From NCBI RefSeq assembly GCF_001584325.1, contig NZ_LSAZ01000006.1:1-64000 (forward strand): DNA of 64,000 nucleotides, written 5' to 3'. The position numbers and the translations under genes were made by a program. A model generated the notes under the pieces. It ran no database searches. It was given only the letters and a program-made list of their open reading frames with translations, and was not told the origin of the DNA. How positions within the stretch are numbered: the first letter of the stretch is position 1; every line of letters begins with the position of its first letter. Below are positions 9,508 through 17,134 of this stretch, in pieces. The DNA is from Bacillus nakamurai (GTDB taxonomy: Bacteria > Bacillota > Bacilli > Bacillales > Bacillaceae).

Positions 9508-10336
9508 TTTTGAATATGTTAAACCGAAGACAATTCAAGAAACAACCAATCTATTTCACTCTCTTGCGGCCGAAAAGAAAACACCATTGTATTATTCTGG
9601 CGGCACAGAAATTATAACGTTAGGAAGGTTGAATCTCATATATACGGATGCAGTGATAGATATTAACGCACTTCCAGCATTTCATACCATCCGTTTTTAT
9701 GAAAATTATCTGGTGATCGGAGCAGGTGTGTCATTAACGAAAGTGGAGGAAGAAAATCCATTTCCATTATTAAGCAAAACAGTAAGTGAAATTGCGGATC
9801 GGACGGCTCGAAATAAAATTAGCCTGGGTGGAAATATTTGTGGGGGCATATATTACCGTGAGGCAGTCTTGCCGTTGTTAATTTCCGATAGTTTGGTAGG
9901 GGTTGCAGGGAGAGCAGGGCTTCATTACCATCCTATAAATAAAGTATTTAACAGGGAAATACAATTACAAAAAGGGGATTTTTTATTTAATATCCTTATA
10001 GATCGAACGTATGCAGACTTGCCATTTGTAAGTATAAAAAGAAGACAACAGTGGAATGTTGGATATCCATTGGTGACAGTTTGTGCACTAAAAAAAGATG
10101 AAGAGGTTAGAATGGCCTTTAGCGGCGTATGTCCATTTCCTTTTCGTTCTGTTGAAATGGAGGTTATGTTTAACGATAAAAGCTACTCATTAGAAGATAG
10201 AGTACGTAGGTCTTTACAGTATTTACCTAAACCTATTCTTGATGATGTAGAAGGCTCAAGTGAATATCGAATATTTGTCTTACAACATACAATCTTAGAT
10301 GCCTTACATGAATTAGAAGGAGGTCCAAATGTCTAA
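9494..10336 (+). CDS. FAD-binding subunit of the molybdenum hydroxylase (PucC-like)
   Basis: A 280-residue protein of the CO-dehydrogenase medium-chain/xanthine dehydrogenase FAD family. It has FDFEYVKPKTIQE at the start, YYSGGTEIITLGRL (FAD-binding loop, in place of the usual GGTDL) near residue 35, and NKISLGGNICGG near residue 110 (second FAD motif). It passes electrons from the iron-sulfur subunit to NAD or another acceptor. It overlaps the catalytic gene by 14 bases and the iron-sulfur gene by 8 bases. Confidence 0.85.
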   Translation: MIPFDFEYVKPKTIQETTNLFHSLAAEKKTPLYYSGGTEIITLGRLNLIYTDAVIDINALPAFHTIRFYENYLVIGAGVSLTKVEEENPFPLLSKTVSEIADRTARNKISLGGNICGGIYYREAVLPLLISDSLVGVAGRAGLHYHPINKVFNREIQLQKGDFLFNILIDRTYADLPFVSIKRRQQWNVGYPLVTVCALKKDEEVRMAFSGVCPFPFRSVEMEVMFNDKSYSLEDRVRRSLQYLPKPILDDVEGSSEYRIFVLQHTILDALHELEGGPNV

Positions 10337-10793
10337 TCCTATTACATTAAAAATAAACGGTAAGGAAAGACAGGTTACTGTCAGGCCAGCCGATACTTTG
10401 TTATATGCCCTTCGTCTTCGTCTTGGATTAACTGGTTCAAAGCCAGGTTGCTTAAATGGTGATTGCGGCGCCTGTACGGTATTAATGGATGGGGTACCGA
10501 TGAAATCTTGTTTAATGCTTGCAGTAGAAGGGGAAGGAAAGGAAATTACTACAATTGAAGGACTTATAAATACGCCAATTCAAAAGGCTTTTATTGAAAA
10601 ATTTGCGTTTCAATGTGGTTATTGTACACCAGGTTTTCTAATGAATTGTCATGCTTTAGTTAATACTGAGCCGAATGCTAGTGATGAAACGATAAAAGAT
10701 TGGCTGGAGTCCAATATTTGCAGATGTACTGGTTATAGGGAGATTGAAGAAGCAGTTAAATCTGTTTTAAATACAGTGGAAGGGACTCATTAG
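10329..10793 (+). CDS. [2Fe-2S] subunit of the molybdenum hydroxylase (PucE-like)
   Basis: A 154-residue protein with a plant-type ferredoxin domain (GCLNGDCGACTVLMDG, then MKSCL, giving four Cys) and a C-terminal helical [2Fe-2S] domain (FQCGYCTPGFLMN, then SNICRCTGYREI). This is the complete two-cluster pattern of xanthine dehydrogenase/CoxS small subunits. It is the last gene of the cassette. No intrinsic terminator is evident before the right-hand repeat copy begins about 110 bases later. Confidence 0.9.
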   Translation: MSNPITLKINGKERQVTVRPADTLLYALRLRLGLTGSKPGCLNGDCGACTVLMDGVPMKSCLMLAVEGEGKEITTIEGLINTPIQKAFIEKFAFQCGYCTPGFLMNCHALVNTEPNASDETIKDWLESNICRCTGYREIEEAVKSVLNTVEGTH

Positions 10794-11374
10794 CCCGTTT
10801 ATCTTTCGCTCGTACGACTGTTACGGAGAACCGTATCGTAAATAAAGGAAAAAAGTTATAAATAAGGTGGTATTTTATTGTCTGTTCGGGTAACGGCTGT
10901 GAACATCATCGATCCGTTTCCGTTATAGCTTGAGTATAAGTGTGAAGGGCTTGGATATGTAAAATCAAAATCGAATTAAATTTTATTAATCACTCTTGAA
11001 CGTCTTTAAATCGTAATTTTCTTAATAAGAAGATCTATGCATATATTGTTGAAGTACCCCTTCAACGCCGCAGCAGAAGAATAGGGAAACACGCTTGAAA
11101 AATGTATCACAGATCCTGCTAAAGAAATGCACTCTGCCCTTCAAAACACAGCGTCTGTATCGGCTCCCAACTTTCTTTTTCATGTTTATAAATAACGTAA
11201 AGGTAATCTTCCTCAGGAGTTAGTTTGATAGCGGATAATTCAACTTTTTAAATTTGCGGTTCGTAATAATAGCGTCCTCCTATATTTGTATTGGTATTAT
11301 TTACGCATCTATGAACGAGCAGAAAACCAGACCTTGGTAGCAATTTGCTGTACTAAGTGGAAACCGTAAAAAAG
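10794..11374. other. Gene-free stretch downstream of the hydroxylase genes
   Basis: No credible gene. From about 10910 the sequence is the right copy of the direct repeat matching 3480-4282, and the first 110 bases separate it from the iron-sulfur subunit gene. Confidence 0.6.
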
Positions 11375-11702
11375 AGCCCAGAGAATGTAATCTCTGAACC
11401 CCATATTCCTCACTTCATATACCGATACTCCCGCAAACTCTCCAAAATAGCCACTTCCTGCAGCAGTTCCTCACCAACATTCGTTTCCTTGACTTTCTTC
11501 CGCTCAAGCTCTTTATCCACTAATCGTTTCACCGTTAAGACATCGGTTCCGGTGCTCAGCACTTCCGCCTTGGAATTAAAGTGTTTATGGGCGACGAGCT
11601 GCATGCCGTAGGAGTTGTATAAGAGCGTGTAGCCGGCGATGCCTGTTGTGGATTGGTAGGCTTTGGAGAAGCCGCCGTCGATGACGATCATTTTTCCGTT
11701 TG
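10910..11702. repeat. Right copy of the direct repeat (fbp 3' end plus downstream region)
   Basis: Partner of 3480-4282 in the same orientation. This copy is the better preserved one: its fbp part is continuous with an intact fbp gene, and its terminator hairpin is intact, whereas the left one has a degraded stem (CAGAGAATCACCTCTG at 4014-4030). Confidence 0.85.
11370..11401 (-). terminator. fbp terminator
   Basis: On the minus strand CAGAGA-TTACAT-TCTCTG forms a stem followed by GGCTCTTTTTT, 9 bases after the fbp stop codon. Confidence 0.75.
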
Positions 11703-13335
11703 CCTTGATCGGATCTTCTCCTTCGATTTCTTTTACCGGTGTATGGCCGTTGATGATATGGCCATGATCTGGGTTGAGACCGAATTCTGCCAGGATGTTT
11801 CGGCAGGTTGCCTCGTCTTCACGCAAATCATAATACGGGTTTTTCTTTTCTTTATGCGTTTCCTCCTCTTTAATGAAATACCGCTCAAAGGTCGTCATGG
11901 CGCGTTTTCCGAAGAGGGAGGAGTACTCTCCTGTCCATAAATACCAGACCATATCTGTCGCCAGATCATCGGTTTCTTCCGGGTGGGCGAAGGCTTTCCG
12001 TAAGAACCGTTCAAATACATCGAGCAGCTCACGGCCCGCATAGGCCTTGTCCTCTATCATCATCGTTTCCATATTGCCGTTTTCGTCGACAGGAATACAG
12101 CCGTGAATTAACAGGTTGCCGTTATATTTTAAATAAAGGCTGCCTTTTTTCATCATAAAATTCATATGGCGGCTCAGCTTTTCGGAATGCTGGACAGAAA
12201 ACAGCAGCTTGTCCATGACTTCTGCTTCTTCCTCTAATAGCTCATCCGGCTGATCCGGATTAACCGTCGCAAAGCAGGTGTTTTCCAGCGGGTATGTTTT
12301 TCCGTACAGCGTGATTTCATTTTGATCATAATCAATCTTTTCCAGTAACAGCCGTTCCTCCATATTAAAGTTCGGCCGTCTCTTGATAATCGGGCTTTCA
12401 AGCTTGAATTGGATCATCGCAATCGCTTGATGAATTTTTGTGATTTGCTTAATCTCATCTTCCGGTCTGTTTTCGTCTGCTTTCGGACGGAAAGATGGGT
12501 TATCATCGTAATATTTTTCGGCAAGGTTCAAGAGCGGTCTCAGATTGATGCCGTAGACGTCTTCAATAATATCCAGGTTGTCATAGCGGGCACAGATGCG
12601 GATAATATTTGCCAGGCATACCTTGGAACCGGAATAGGCGCCTATCCAGAGAACATCGTGATTTCCCCACTGAATATCGACTGAATGATAGTTGATCAGT
12701 TCTTCCATAATCTTATCCGGCTGCGGTCCGCGGTCATAAATATCACCGACAACATGCAGATGGTCGACCACCAATCGCTGCGTGCTGTATGCAAGACCGG
12801 TGATCAGCTTATCGGCCTGGCCGAGCGCAATGATCTGTTCTATGATTTCGGAGTAATACTGTTCTTTGTTGGCAGCTTCTTCTGTTTTGTATAGCAGCTC
12901 CTCCGTAATATAAGCAAATTGAGCAGGCAGTGCCTTGCGTAATTTGGAGCGGGTATACTTGGAGGAGCAATAAGAAACGAGCTTAATCATTCGATGAATC
13001 GTTTCTTTATACCAATCGTTTAATGCTGCTTTCGTATCATAGTTATGTTTTATTAACTTCAGTTTGTCTTCCGGATAATACACTAATGCTGCTAATTCAT
13101 CAATTTCTCTATCATAAATGACACCGCTGAACATATCGCGGATCTTCTCTTTTACTCTTCCTGAACCATTCCGCAGCACGTGCTGGAATGCCTGATACTC
13201 CCCGTGCAAATCACTGACAAAATGCTCGGTGCCTTTCGGCAGGTTCAGTATCGCTTTCAAATTAATGATTTCCGTTACCACTTTTTCTTCACAATCGTAT
13301 TTTTGTGCGAGTAAATCTAAATATTTGGTCTCCAA
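11410..13335 (-). CDS. fbp: Class III fructose-1,6-bisphosphatase
   Basis: A 641-residue protein nearly identical along its length to B. subtilis Fbp as I recall it. It hydrolyses fructose-1,6-bisphosphate to fructose-6-phosphate in gluconeogenesis. Calcineurin-like phosphoesterase motifs are visible: [10 protein letters not shown] (about 43-52), [16 protein letters not shown], and INGHTPV and DGGFSKAY near the C-terminus. The start is TTG at 13335, preceded by AAAAGGGGATGG; no in-frame ATG lies nearby. An annotated longer N-terminus in strain 168 would correspond to upstream codons reading KRGWTIL here. The 3' end of this gene is duplicated at 4046-4282. Confidence 0.95.
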   Translation of the reverse strand: METKYLDLLAQKYDCEEKVVTEIINLKAILNLPKGTEHFVSDLHGEYQAFQHVLRNGSGRVKEKIRDMFSGVIYDREIDELAALVYYPEDKLKLIKHNYDTKAALNDWYKETIHRMIKLVSYCSSKYTRSKLRKALPAQFAYITEELLYKTEEAANKEQYYSEIIEQIIALGQADKLITGLAYSTQRLVVDHLHVVGDIYDRGPQPDKIMEELINYHSVDIQWGNHDVLWIGAYSGSKVCLANIIRICARYDNLDIIEDVYGINLRPLLNLAEKYYDDNPSFRPKADENRPEDEIKQITKIHQAIAMIQFKLESPIIKRRPNFNMEERLLLEKIDYDQNEITLYGKTYPLENTCFATVNPDQPDELLEEEAEVMDKLLFSVQHSEKLSRHMNFMMKKGSLYLKYNGNLLIHGCIPVDENGNMETMMIEDKAYAGRELLDVFERFLRKAFAHPEETDDLATDMVWYLWTGEYSSLFGKRAMTTFERYFIKEEETHKEKKNPYYDLREDEATCRNILAEFGLNPDHGHIINGHTPVKEIEGEDPIKANGKMIVIDGGFSKAYQSTTGIAGYTLLYNSYGMQLVAHKHFNSKAEVLSTGTDVLTVKRLVDKELERKKVKETNVGEELLQEVAILESLREYRYMK

Positions 13336-13769
13336 AATCGTCCATCCCCTTTTTAGAATAAGAGCTGCCTCCTATGTACGAGCATTTGCATGATAAGGTG
13401 ATTTTAAAAGTATGACATTATTTTTAAATAATTGACCTTTATATGATAGTAACGCATAACTCCTTTTTGAGACAATCAAAACGAGGGTAAGAGGCGCCGA
13501 GATGAGCGGAGAGAAAAAGAGCTAAAACCACGGAGAAGGCTTCTTTAACATTAATCGGACACCGCATTTCAGCTTAGGAAGTACCCGGCTTTGGCTTCAT
13601 CACTTTCATGGAATTGATTTCCTTCTATCACAGGATTGTCTCGTTTTCAGAAATGAGATGAATGAAAACAGAAGTTTTCCAAGGGGCGTTGAAATGGCGG
13701 TATTGTCGCAGGCTTCAGACGGGGGTGCGTTTCTAATAGCTTGGATACCTTACGCAAACAGCTCAACAT
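13336..13769. other. Upstream region of fbp, no gene seen
   Basis: About 430 bases. The fbp promoter must lie here; on the minus strand TTGTCT, 18 bases, then TACTAT near 13450-13480 is a possible sigma-A promoter. The rest shows no gene or strong hairpin. Confidence 0.35.
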
Positions 13770-14025
13770 ACCATTGGCAAACCACTGAACTTCTTTTAAA
13801 ATAACTCTATCGAAAACTCAATACGTAGCAGGGTATGATTACTGCGGGTCGCACTACAGCAGGAGCAGATTCTGGAGAGACCGCAGAATTCCGCAGTGCC
13901 GAAGGGTTCACAATCTCAGACAGTATTTGGCGTGCTGATAATTGTCAGCGGCACAAATATGATTCTTATGACCAAGAGATTGGAGGACATCCAATCTCTT
14001 TTTTTATGGGGCTTTTTATCATCGT
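13770..14025 (+). pseudogene. Decayed duplicate of the glycine riboswitch leader
   Basis: This aligns with 16789-17092 in the same orientation: CTATCGAAAACTCAATACGT, AGCAGGAGCAG-TTCTGGAGAGACCG, GCCGAAGGGTTCACAATCTCA, GGCGTGCTGATAATTGTCAG and the terminator GAGATTGG...CCAATCTC (13976-13998) plus T run. It lacks about 27 bases after AATCTCA, including the invariant aptamer piece GGCAAAAGGACAGAAG. The promoter is also degraded (TTGGCA for TTGACA). It therefore cannot form the glycine aptamer, and no permease follows it. An open frame at 13835-14128 merely runs through this RNA. Confidence 0.85.
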
Positions 14026-14035
14026 CAAGAGCTTA

Positions 14036-14110
14036 ACCACCGAAGCGTTCAGCGACAATCCCTGTGCGGATGCCTTTACGGGCAGTGTAGATGGCTGCAC
14101 TTGCACCAGC
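14036..14110 (-). pseudogene. 25-codon fragment of ahpF
   Basis: Read on the minus strand it encodes [17 protein letters not shown] then IVAERFGG. This is the FAD-domain segment of AhpF ([24 protein letters not shown] around 22224-22300) with one or two amino acid changes but several synonymous base changes. The two copies point the same way. The fragment is too short to function. It shows that a second, divergent ahpF once reached this point. Confidence 0.85.
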
Positions 14111-14131
14111 CGTACCATAAGTAAATAAAAT

Positions 14132-14168
14132 AACAGCACCTTCTAATTTGATGGAGAGGTGCTGTTTT
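14132..14168. terminator. Hairpin with T run, downstream of the small-protein pair
   Basis: AACAGCACCT and AGGTGCTGTT form a 10-bp stem, followed by TT on the plus strand and preceded by AAATAAAAT (T-rich on the minus strand). It could terminate the leftward genes at 14307-15279. Confidence 0.6.
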
Positions 14169-14306
14169 GCAATTTGAATGCCTAGATGAACATTTGATGC
14201 ATGAATTTATTTTTTTGCTCAATCAAATTTTTCTTATCCAAATGAAGAAAAAGAATGATCAAATACAAAAAATGACTGAATTTCAGCACTTGCGCTTTTG
14301 CTTACT

Positions 14307-14777
14307 TTAATATTCTCCTTTAATGACAAAAAACGAACCCCGAATTGTTCCTGCTAGTTTAGACTTTTGCCTAGCAAACTTAAACTTCCCTTCTAACTCC
14401 TTTGGTACCTCCATCCCCTCAGAAAGCTTAAACCCAACGGCCCGCTTCTTAGGGTCATCAACCGTATACATGACGTTGACCGCAAGACCATCCTCATAAA
14501 AAACATAGGCAAATTTGATATTTTCCACTTGAAAACGCGACGTTTCTAAAGGTTTGGCGTCAAACTCAATATCACGTTCTTCTTTCAAAATTCGGTTCAC
14601 ATAATCAAGGGTCTCCTGGCTTTCGCTAGCTGGTACAACCGTAAATTCATGCTTGTATTTGTTCATAAAGTAACGGGCTTCATTAGCACGTAAACCAGCA
14701 AGCGCTTCTGCTGCAGGTGAAGACTCTAAACCAACCGTAGACACATTTTTAAAATCAACGATATAGGACAATTCCAT
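14307..14777 (-). CDS. Small conserved hypothetical protein next to a WYL regulator
   Basis: A 156-residue soluble protein with no signal peptide or membrane segment. The start ATG at 14777 has AAAGGAGAG immediately upstream; an earlier in-frame start would overlap the upstream gene. Residues such as VSTVGLESSPAAEALAGLRANEARYFMNKY and the positively charged end (KFKFARQKSKLAGTIRGSFF) do not match a family I can name. It lies 16 bases after the effector-binding-like gene and is surely co-transcribed with it, divergently from the WYL regulator. Confidence 0.65.
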   Translation of the reverse strand: MELSYIVDFKNVSTVGLESSPAAEALAGLRANEARYFMNKYKHEFTVVPASESQETLDYVNRILKEERDIEFDAKPLETSRFQVENIKFAYVFYEDGLAVNVMYTVDDPKKRAVGFKLSEGMEVPKELEGKFKFARQKSKLAGTIRGSFFVIKGEY

Positions 14778-14793
14778 CTCTCCTTTTATCTCT

Positions 14794-15279
14794 TTATTTC
14801 TTAACAACAGGAATCCACATTTCACCAAATACTAAGCCGTTTCGCTGCCCCATCTCAACCGTTGCATTTGGCCCGCCAACATAGGCAAAATTCTTTGCTT
14901 CCGGCAAGACTTGACCAAAGGCAATGCCAGTAAGCTTATTACTCAACTCATCAGCCGTCTTCCCTTCCCCTTTAACAACCAGGTATTCTCCCTTAGGAAA
15001 TTGGATAACTCTGGATTCTCCTGGCACCGACGCCTCTGCCTCTGTCATCACGCCAGCATAATGCATCATCTTGTTGTTCACCGCTTCGTTCACGGCAAAA
15101 ATATAGTCATTTGCGGCTATGGCTTTCAAGGTGTCAAGCCTTCCATCTTGTTGGACGGCCTCCCAAAAGTCAGCCTTTTCCTTGTTTATGCCAGCAGAGT
15201 CTGTGTAATCGCTCTTAAGCTCCGTTCCAATACCTAAAACGGTAAAGCCGTCTTTTTCTTCTAGGGTATAATTTTCCAT
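14794..15279 (-). CDS. GyrI-like/effector-binding domain protein
   Basis: A 161-residue protein with the feel of a stand-alone GyrI-like (AraC effector-binding) domain: MENYTLEEKDGFTVLGIG at the N-terminus and ESRVIQFPKGEYLVVKGEGK in the middle, ending FGEMWIPVVKK. This fold binds small or amphipathic molecules. ATG at 15279 is preferred because GGAAGG lies 8 bases upstream; ATG at 15285 is too close to it. It is divergent from the WYL-type regulator at 15390, and a regulator-effector-sensor relationship is likely but inferred. Confidence 0.7.
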   Translation of the reverse strand: MENYTLEEKDGFTVLGIGTELKSDYTDSAGINKEKADFWEAVQQDGRLDTLKAIAANDYIFAVNEAVNNKMMHYAGVMTEAEASVPGESRVIQFPKGEYLVVKGEGKTADELSNKLTGIAFGQVLPEAKNFAYVGGPNATVEMGQRNGLVFGEMWIPVVKK

Positions 15280-15389
15280 ATTCATAACCTTCCTCTTTTT
15301 TAAATTAATCAAATGATTTGTCTTTTCACTTGATGAGTTTATAATAACCTTAAATCATGTCAAAAAATGATACTGTTTAGGAGGTCCCG

Positions 15390-16352
15390 ATGAAAAAAGT
15401 TGAACGGATTAATATCATCATGCGGTATATCAACAACCGCGCCCACTTTACAATTTCTGAAATCATGCGGGAATTTAACATCTCTCGTTCGACAGCTATT
15501 AGAGATATCAGAGAAATTGAAGCCATGGGGATGCCGCTTGTTGCTGAAGTTGGAAGGAATGGGGGTTATTTTGTCATGAACCACTCTGTCCTGCCCGCTG
15601 TTCGCTTTACCGATAATGAGATTAAAGCTCTTTTTATTGCTTTTATGGCCACAAGAAATCAACAACTCCCTTATCTAAAGAGCCGTCAATCTTTAGCTGA
15701 AAAATTACTAGGCCTTATCTCAGAAAACCAGCAAGATGACCTTGTTCTTTTAAATCAAATCTTGCTTTTTGAAGGGACAAACCCCAATAATCCCGACCTG
15801 CTTGAGCTTTCAGATCTCCCCCATCCCATGTTAGAAAAACTCATCCAACTCCTTCTTTTGGATAGCTATTTATTGATTACCATCAAAGAAGAGAAGGTAA
15901 TAAAGTCTTATCCAATTTATCTCTTGCACCTTTATCATGAAAAAGGCCTTTGGCTGATTGAAGGCTTTGACTTAAAGGATGAAAGGAGGAGGATTTTTCC
16001 TGTGGACAATCTTACCAATGTCAAACCATACTCTGCGAAAAAAAGAATAAGTAAGAAAAAGATTTTAGAGAAACTAAGTAAGCAGGAAGAAGTAATTAAC
16101 CTTGTCCTTGAACTTGGTCCAAAGGCGATTGCCCAGTTCAAAAAATATCATCCTTTAAAAATTTCAATTTCCTATACGAATCCTTATCAAACCACAGCCA
16201 TTCTAAAGACTTTTATCAATGTTCATAATCCCGAAGAATTGACCGAAATAACAAATTGGCTGCTTTTCCTAGGTGAGGATATCAAGGTCAGGGAAGTACC
16301 AGAAGAAGTCTTAGAAGGTTTACAAGAGAGATTAAGCTTATTCTGCCCATAA
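15390..16352 (+). CDS. HTH-WYL (YafY-type) transcriptional regulator
   Basis: A 320-residue protein. The N-terminal HTH_11/DeoR-like helix-turn-helix reads FTISEIMREFNISRSTAIRD (about 25-45), followed by IREIEAMGMPLVAEVGRNGGYF, the typical wing of YafY-type regulators. The middle contains a WYL-like domain (YPIYLLHLYHEKGLWLIEGFDLKDERRRIF) and a C-terminal extension. AGGAGG precedes the ATG. It is divergent from 14307-15279, with 110 bases between, so it probably regulates those genes; the ligand is unknown. Confidence 0.8.
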   Translation: MKKVERINIIMRYINNRAHFTISEIMREFNISRSTAIRDIREIEAMGMPLVAEVGRNGGYFVMNHSVLPAVRFTDNEIKALFIAFMATRNQQLPYLKSRQSLAEKLLGLISENQQDDLVLLNQILLFEGTNPNNPDLLELSDLPHPMLEKLIQLLLLDSYLLITIKEEKVIKSYPIYLLHLYHEKGLWLIEGFDLKDERRRIFPVDNLTNVKPYSAKKRISKKKILEKLSKQEEVINLVLELGPKAIAQFKKYHPLKISISYTNPYQTTAILKTFINVHNPEELTEITNWLLFLGEDIKVREVPEEVLEGLQERLSLFCP

Positions 16353-16788
16353 GCAGTGCCAGTTAAACCCCAATATTTTTCGAAAAGGATTCGTAGTAGA
16401 GGTTGATTTATAAACCATGTGAAAATATTGTCGCTAGTGTAGGTGAGTGTAAGAATACTAGAGAGTTAACTATAACTAAGTATATATGCAATCAACTATG
16501 CTTGGATATATGCTTACATGCAAGAGATAGAAAGATAAATTACGTTACTACTGAGCCTATACATGAGAGGGTACGGAACCATAGGAGTTTATCTGTTGGA
16601 ATGATATCCTTTCGCGAAATAAATTTTTTGAAAGCAGGATCAGCGATAATATTTTTTGAAAATGTATGAAGTATCCACATCGCGATGATGAAAATGGTTA
16701 TTTTAATGATTCTTTTCAATTCATCATTTCTATTGTAAAGGTCTTATCTCTTATTTTGAGATATACTTCTAACCTTGAAATGAAAATG
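16353..16788. other. AT-rich gene-poor stretch between the WYL gene and the riboswitch
   Basis: About 430 bases. An open frame at 16403-16669 has no Shine-Dalgarno sequence and no recognisable family, and I do not believe it codes. No terminator is obvious after the WYL gene. Confidence 0.4.
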
Positions 16789-16792
16789 ACCA

Positions 16793-16821
16793 TTGACAAA
16801 CCACTAAACCCCTATTAGAAT
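16793..16821 (+). promoter_or_regulatory. Sigma-A promoter of the glycine-riboswitch/permease unit
   Basis: TTGACA at 16793-16798 and TAGAAT at 16816-16821, separated by exactly 17 bases, about 25 bases upstream of the riboswitch leader. The corresponding promoter in the left copy is degraded. Confidence 0.8.
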
Positions 16822-16844
16822 AGAAAGTTATCCGATAGTAATAA

Positions 16845-17080
16845 TCTCTATCGAAAAACTCAATACGTAGCAGGCTATGATTGCTGTGGGTCACACTATA
16901 GCAGGAGCAGCTTCTGGAGAGACCGCGGAATTCCGCGGCGCCGAAGGGTTCACAATCTCAGGCAAAAGGACAGAAGAGTACCGAATTTGTATTTGGCGTG
17001 CTGATAATTGTCAGCGGCACAAATATGATTTGTTATTCTTATGACCACGAGATTGGGGGACATCCAATCTCTTTTTTTAT
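16845..17080 (+). ncRNA. Glycine riboswitch (gcvT-type aptamer with terminator)
   Basis: The conserved glycine aptamer core lies at 16911-16976. CTTCTG and CAGAAG close the stem, with GGAGAGACC, a GCGGAATTCCGC hairpin, GCGCCGAAGGG, and AATCTCAGGCAAAAGGACAG. A second structured part follows (ATTTGT...ACAAAT enclosing TGCTGA/TCAGCG), perhaps a ghost aptamer or antiterminator. Then comes an intrinsic terminator GAGATTGG/CCAATCTC plus seven T at 17049-17078. Known glycine riboswitches in Bacillus switch genes on when glycine binds; here the controlled gene is an amino acid permease, consistent with glycine or D-alanine transport. Confidence 0.88.
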
Positions 17081-17134
17081 GGGCTTTTTTCATTGCTCGT
17101 CGTTTCACAATAAAGAGGTAAGGAGGAATTTGAT

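Larger units (their letters stand above)
16789..17092. repeat. Right copy of the riboswitch-leader direct repeat
   Basis: Intact partner of the decayed copy at 13770-14025. Similarity starts just before the promoter -35 box (ACCATTGACAAACCACT versus ACCATTGGCAAACCACT) and ends shortly after the terminator T run. Confidence 0.85.

Noticed and set aside
13835..14128. 97-codon open frame
   Set aside because: It runs through the dead riboswitch, its terminator and the antisense strand of the ahpF fragment; no ribosome site.
16403..16669. 88-codon open frame, at first sight resembling the end of an intron-encoded protein
   Set aside because: No reverse transcriptase or maturase motif, no ribosome site, Cys- and His-scattered sequence without a family; the region is AT-rich and probably non-coding.
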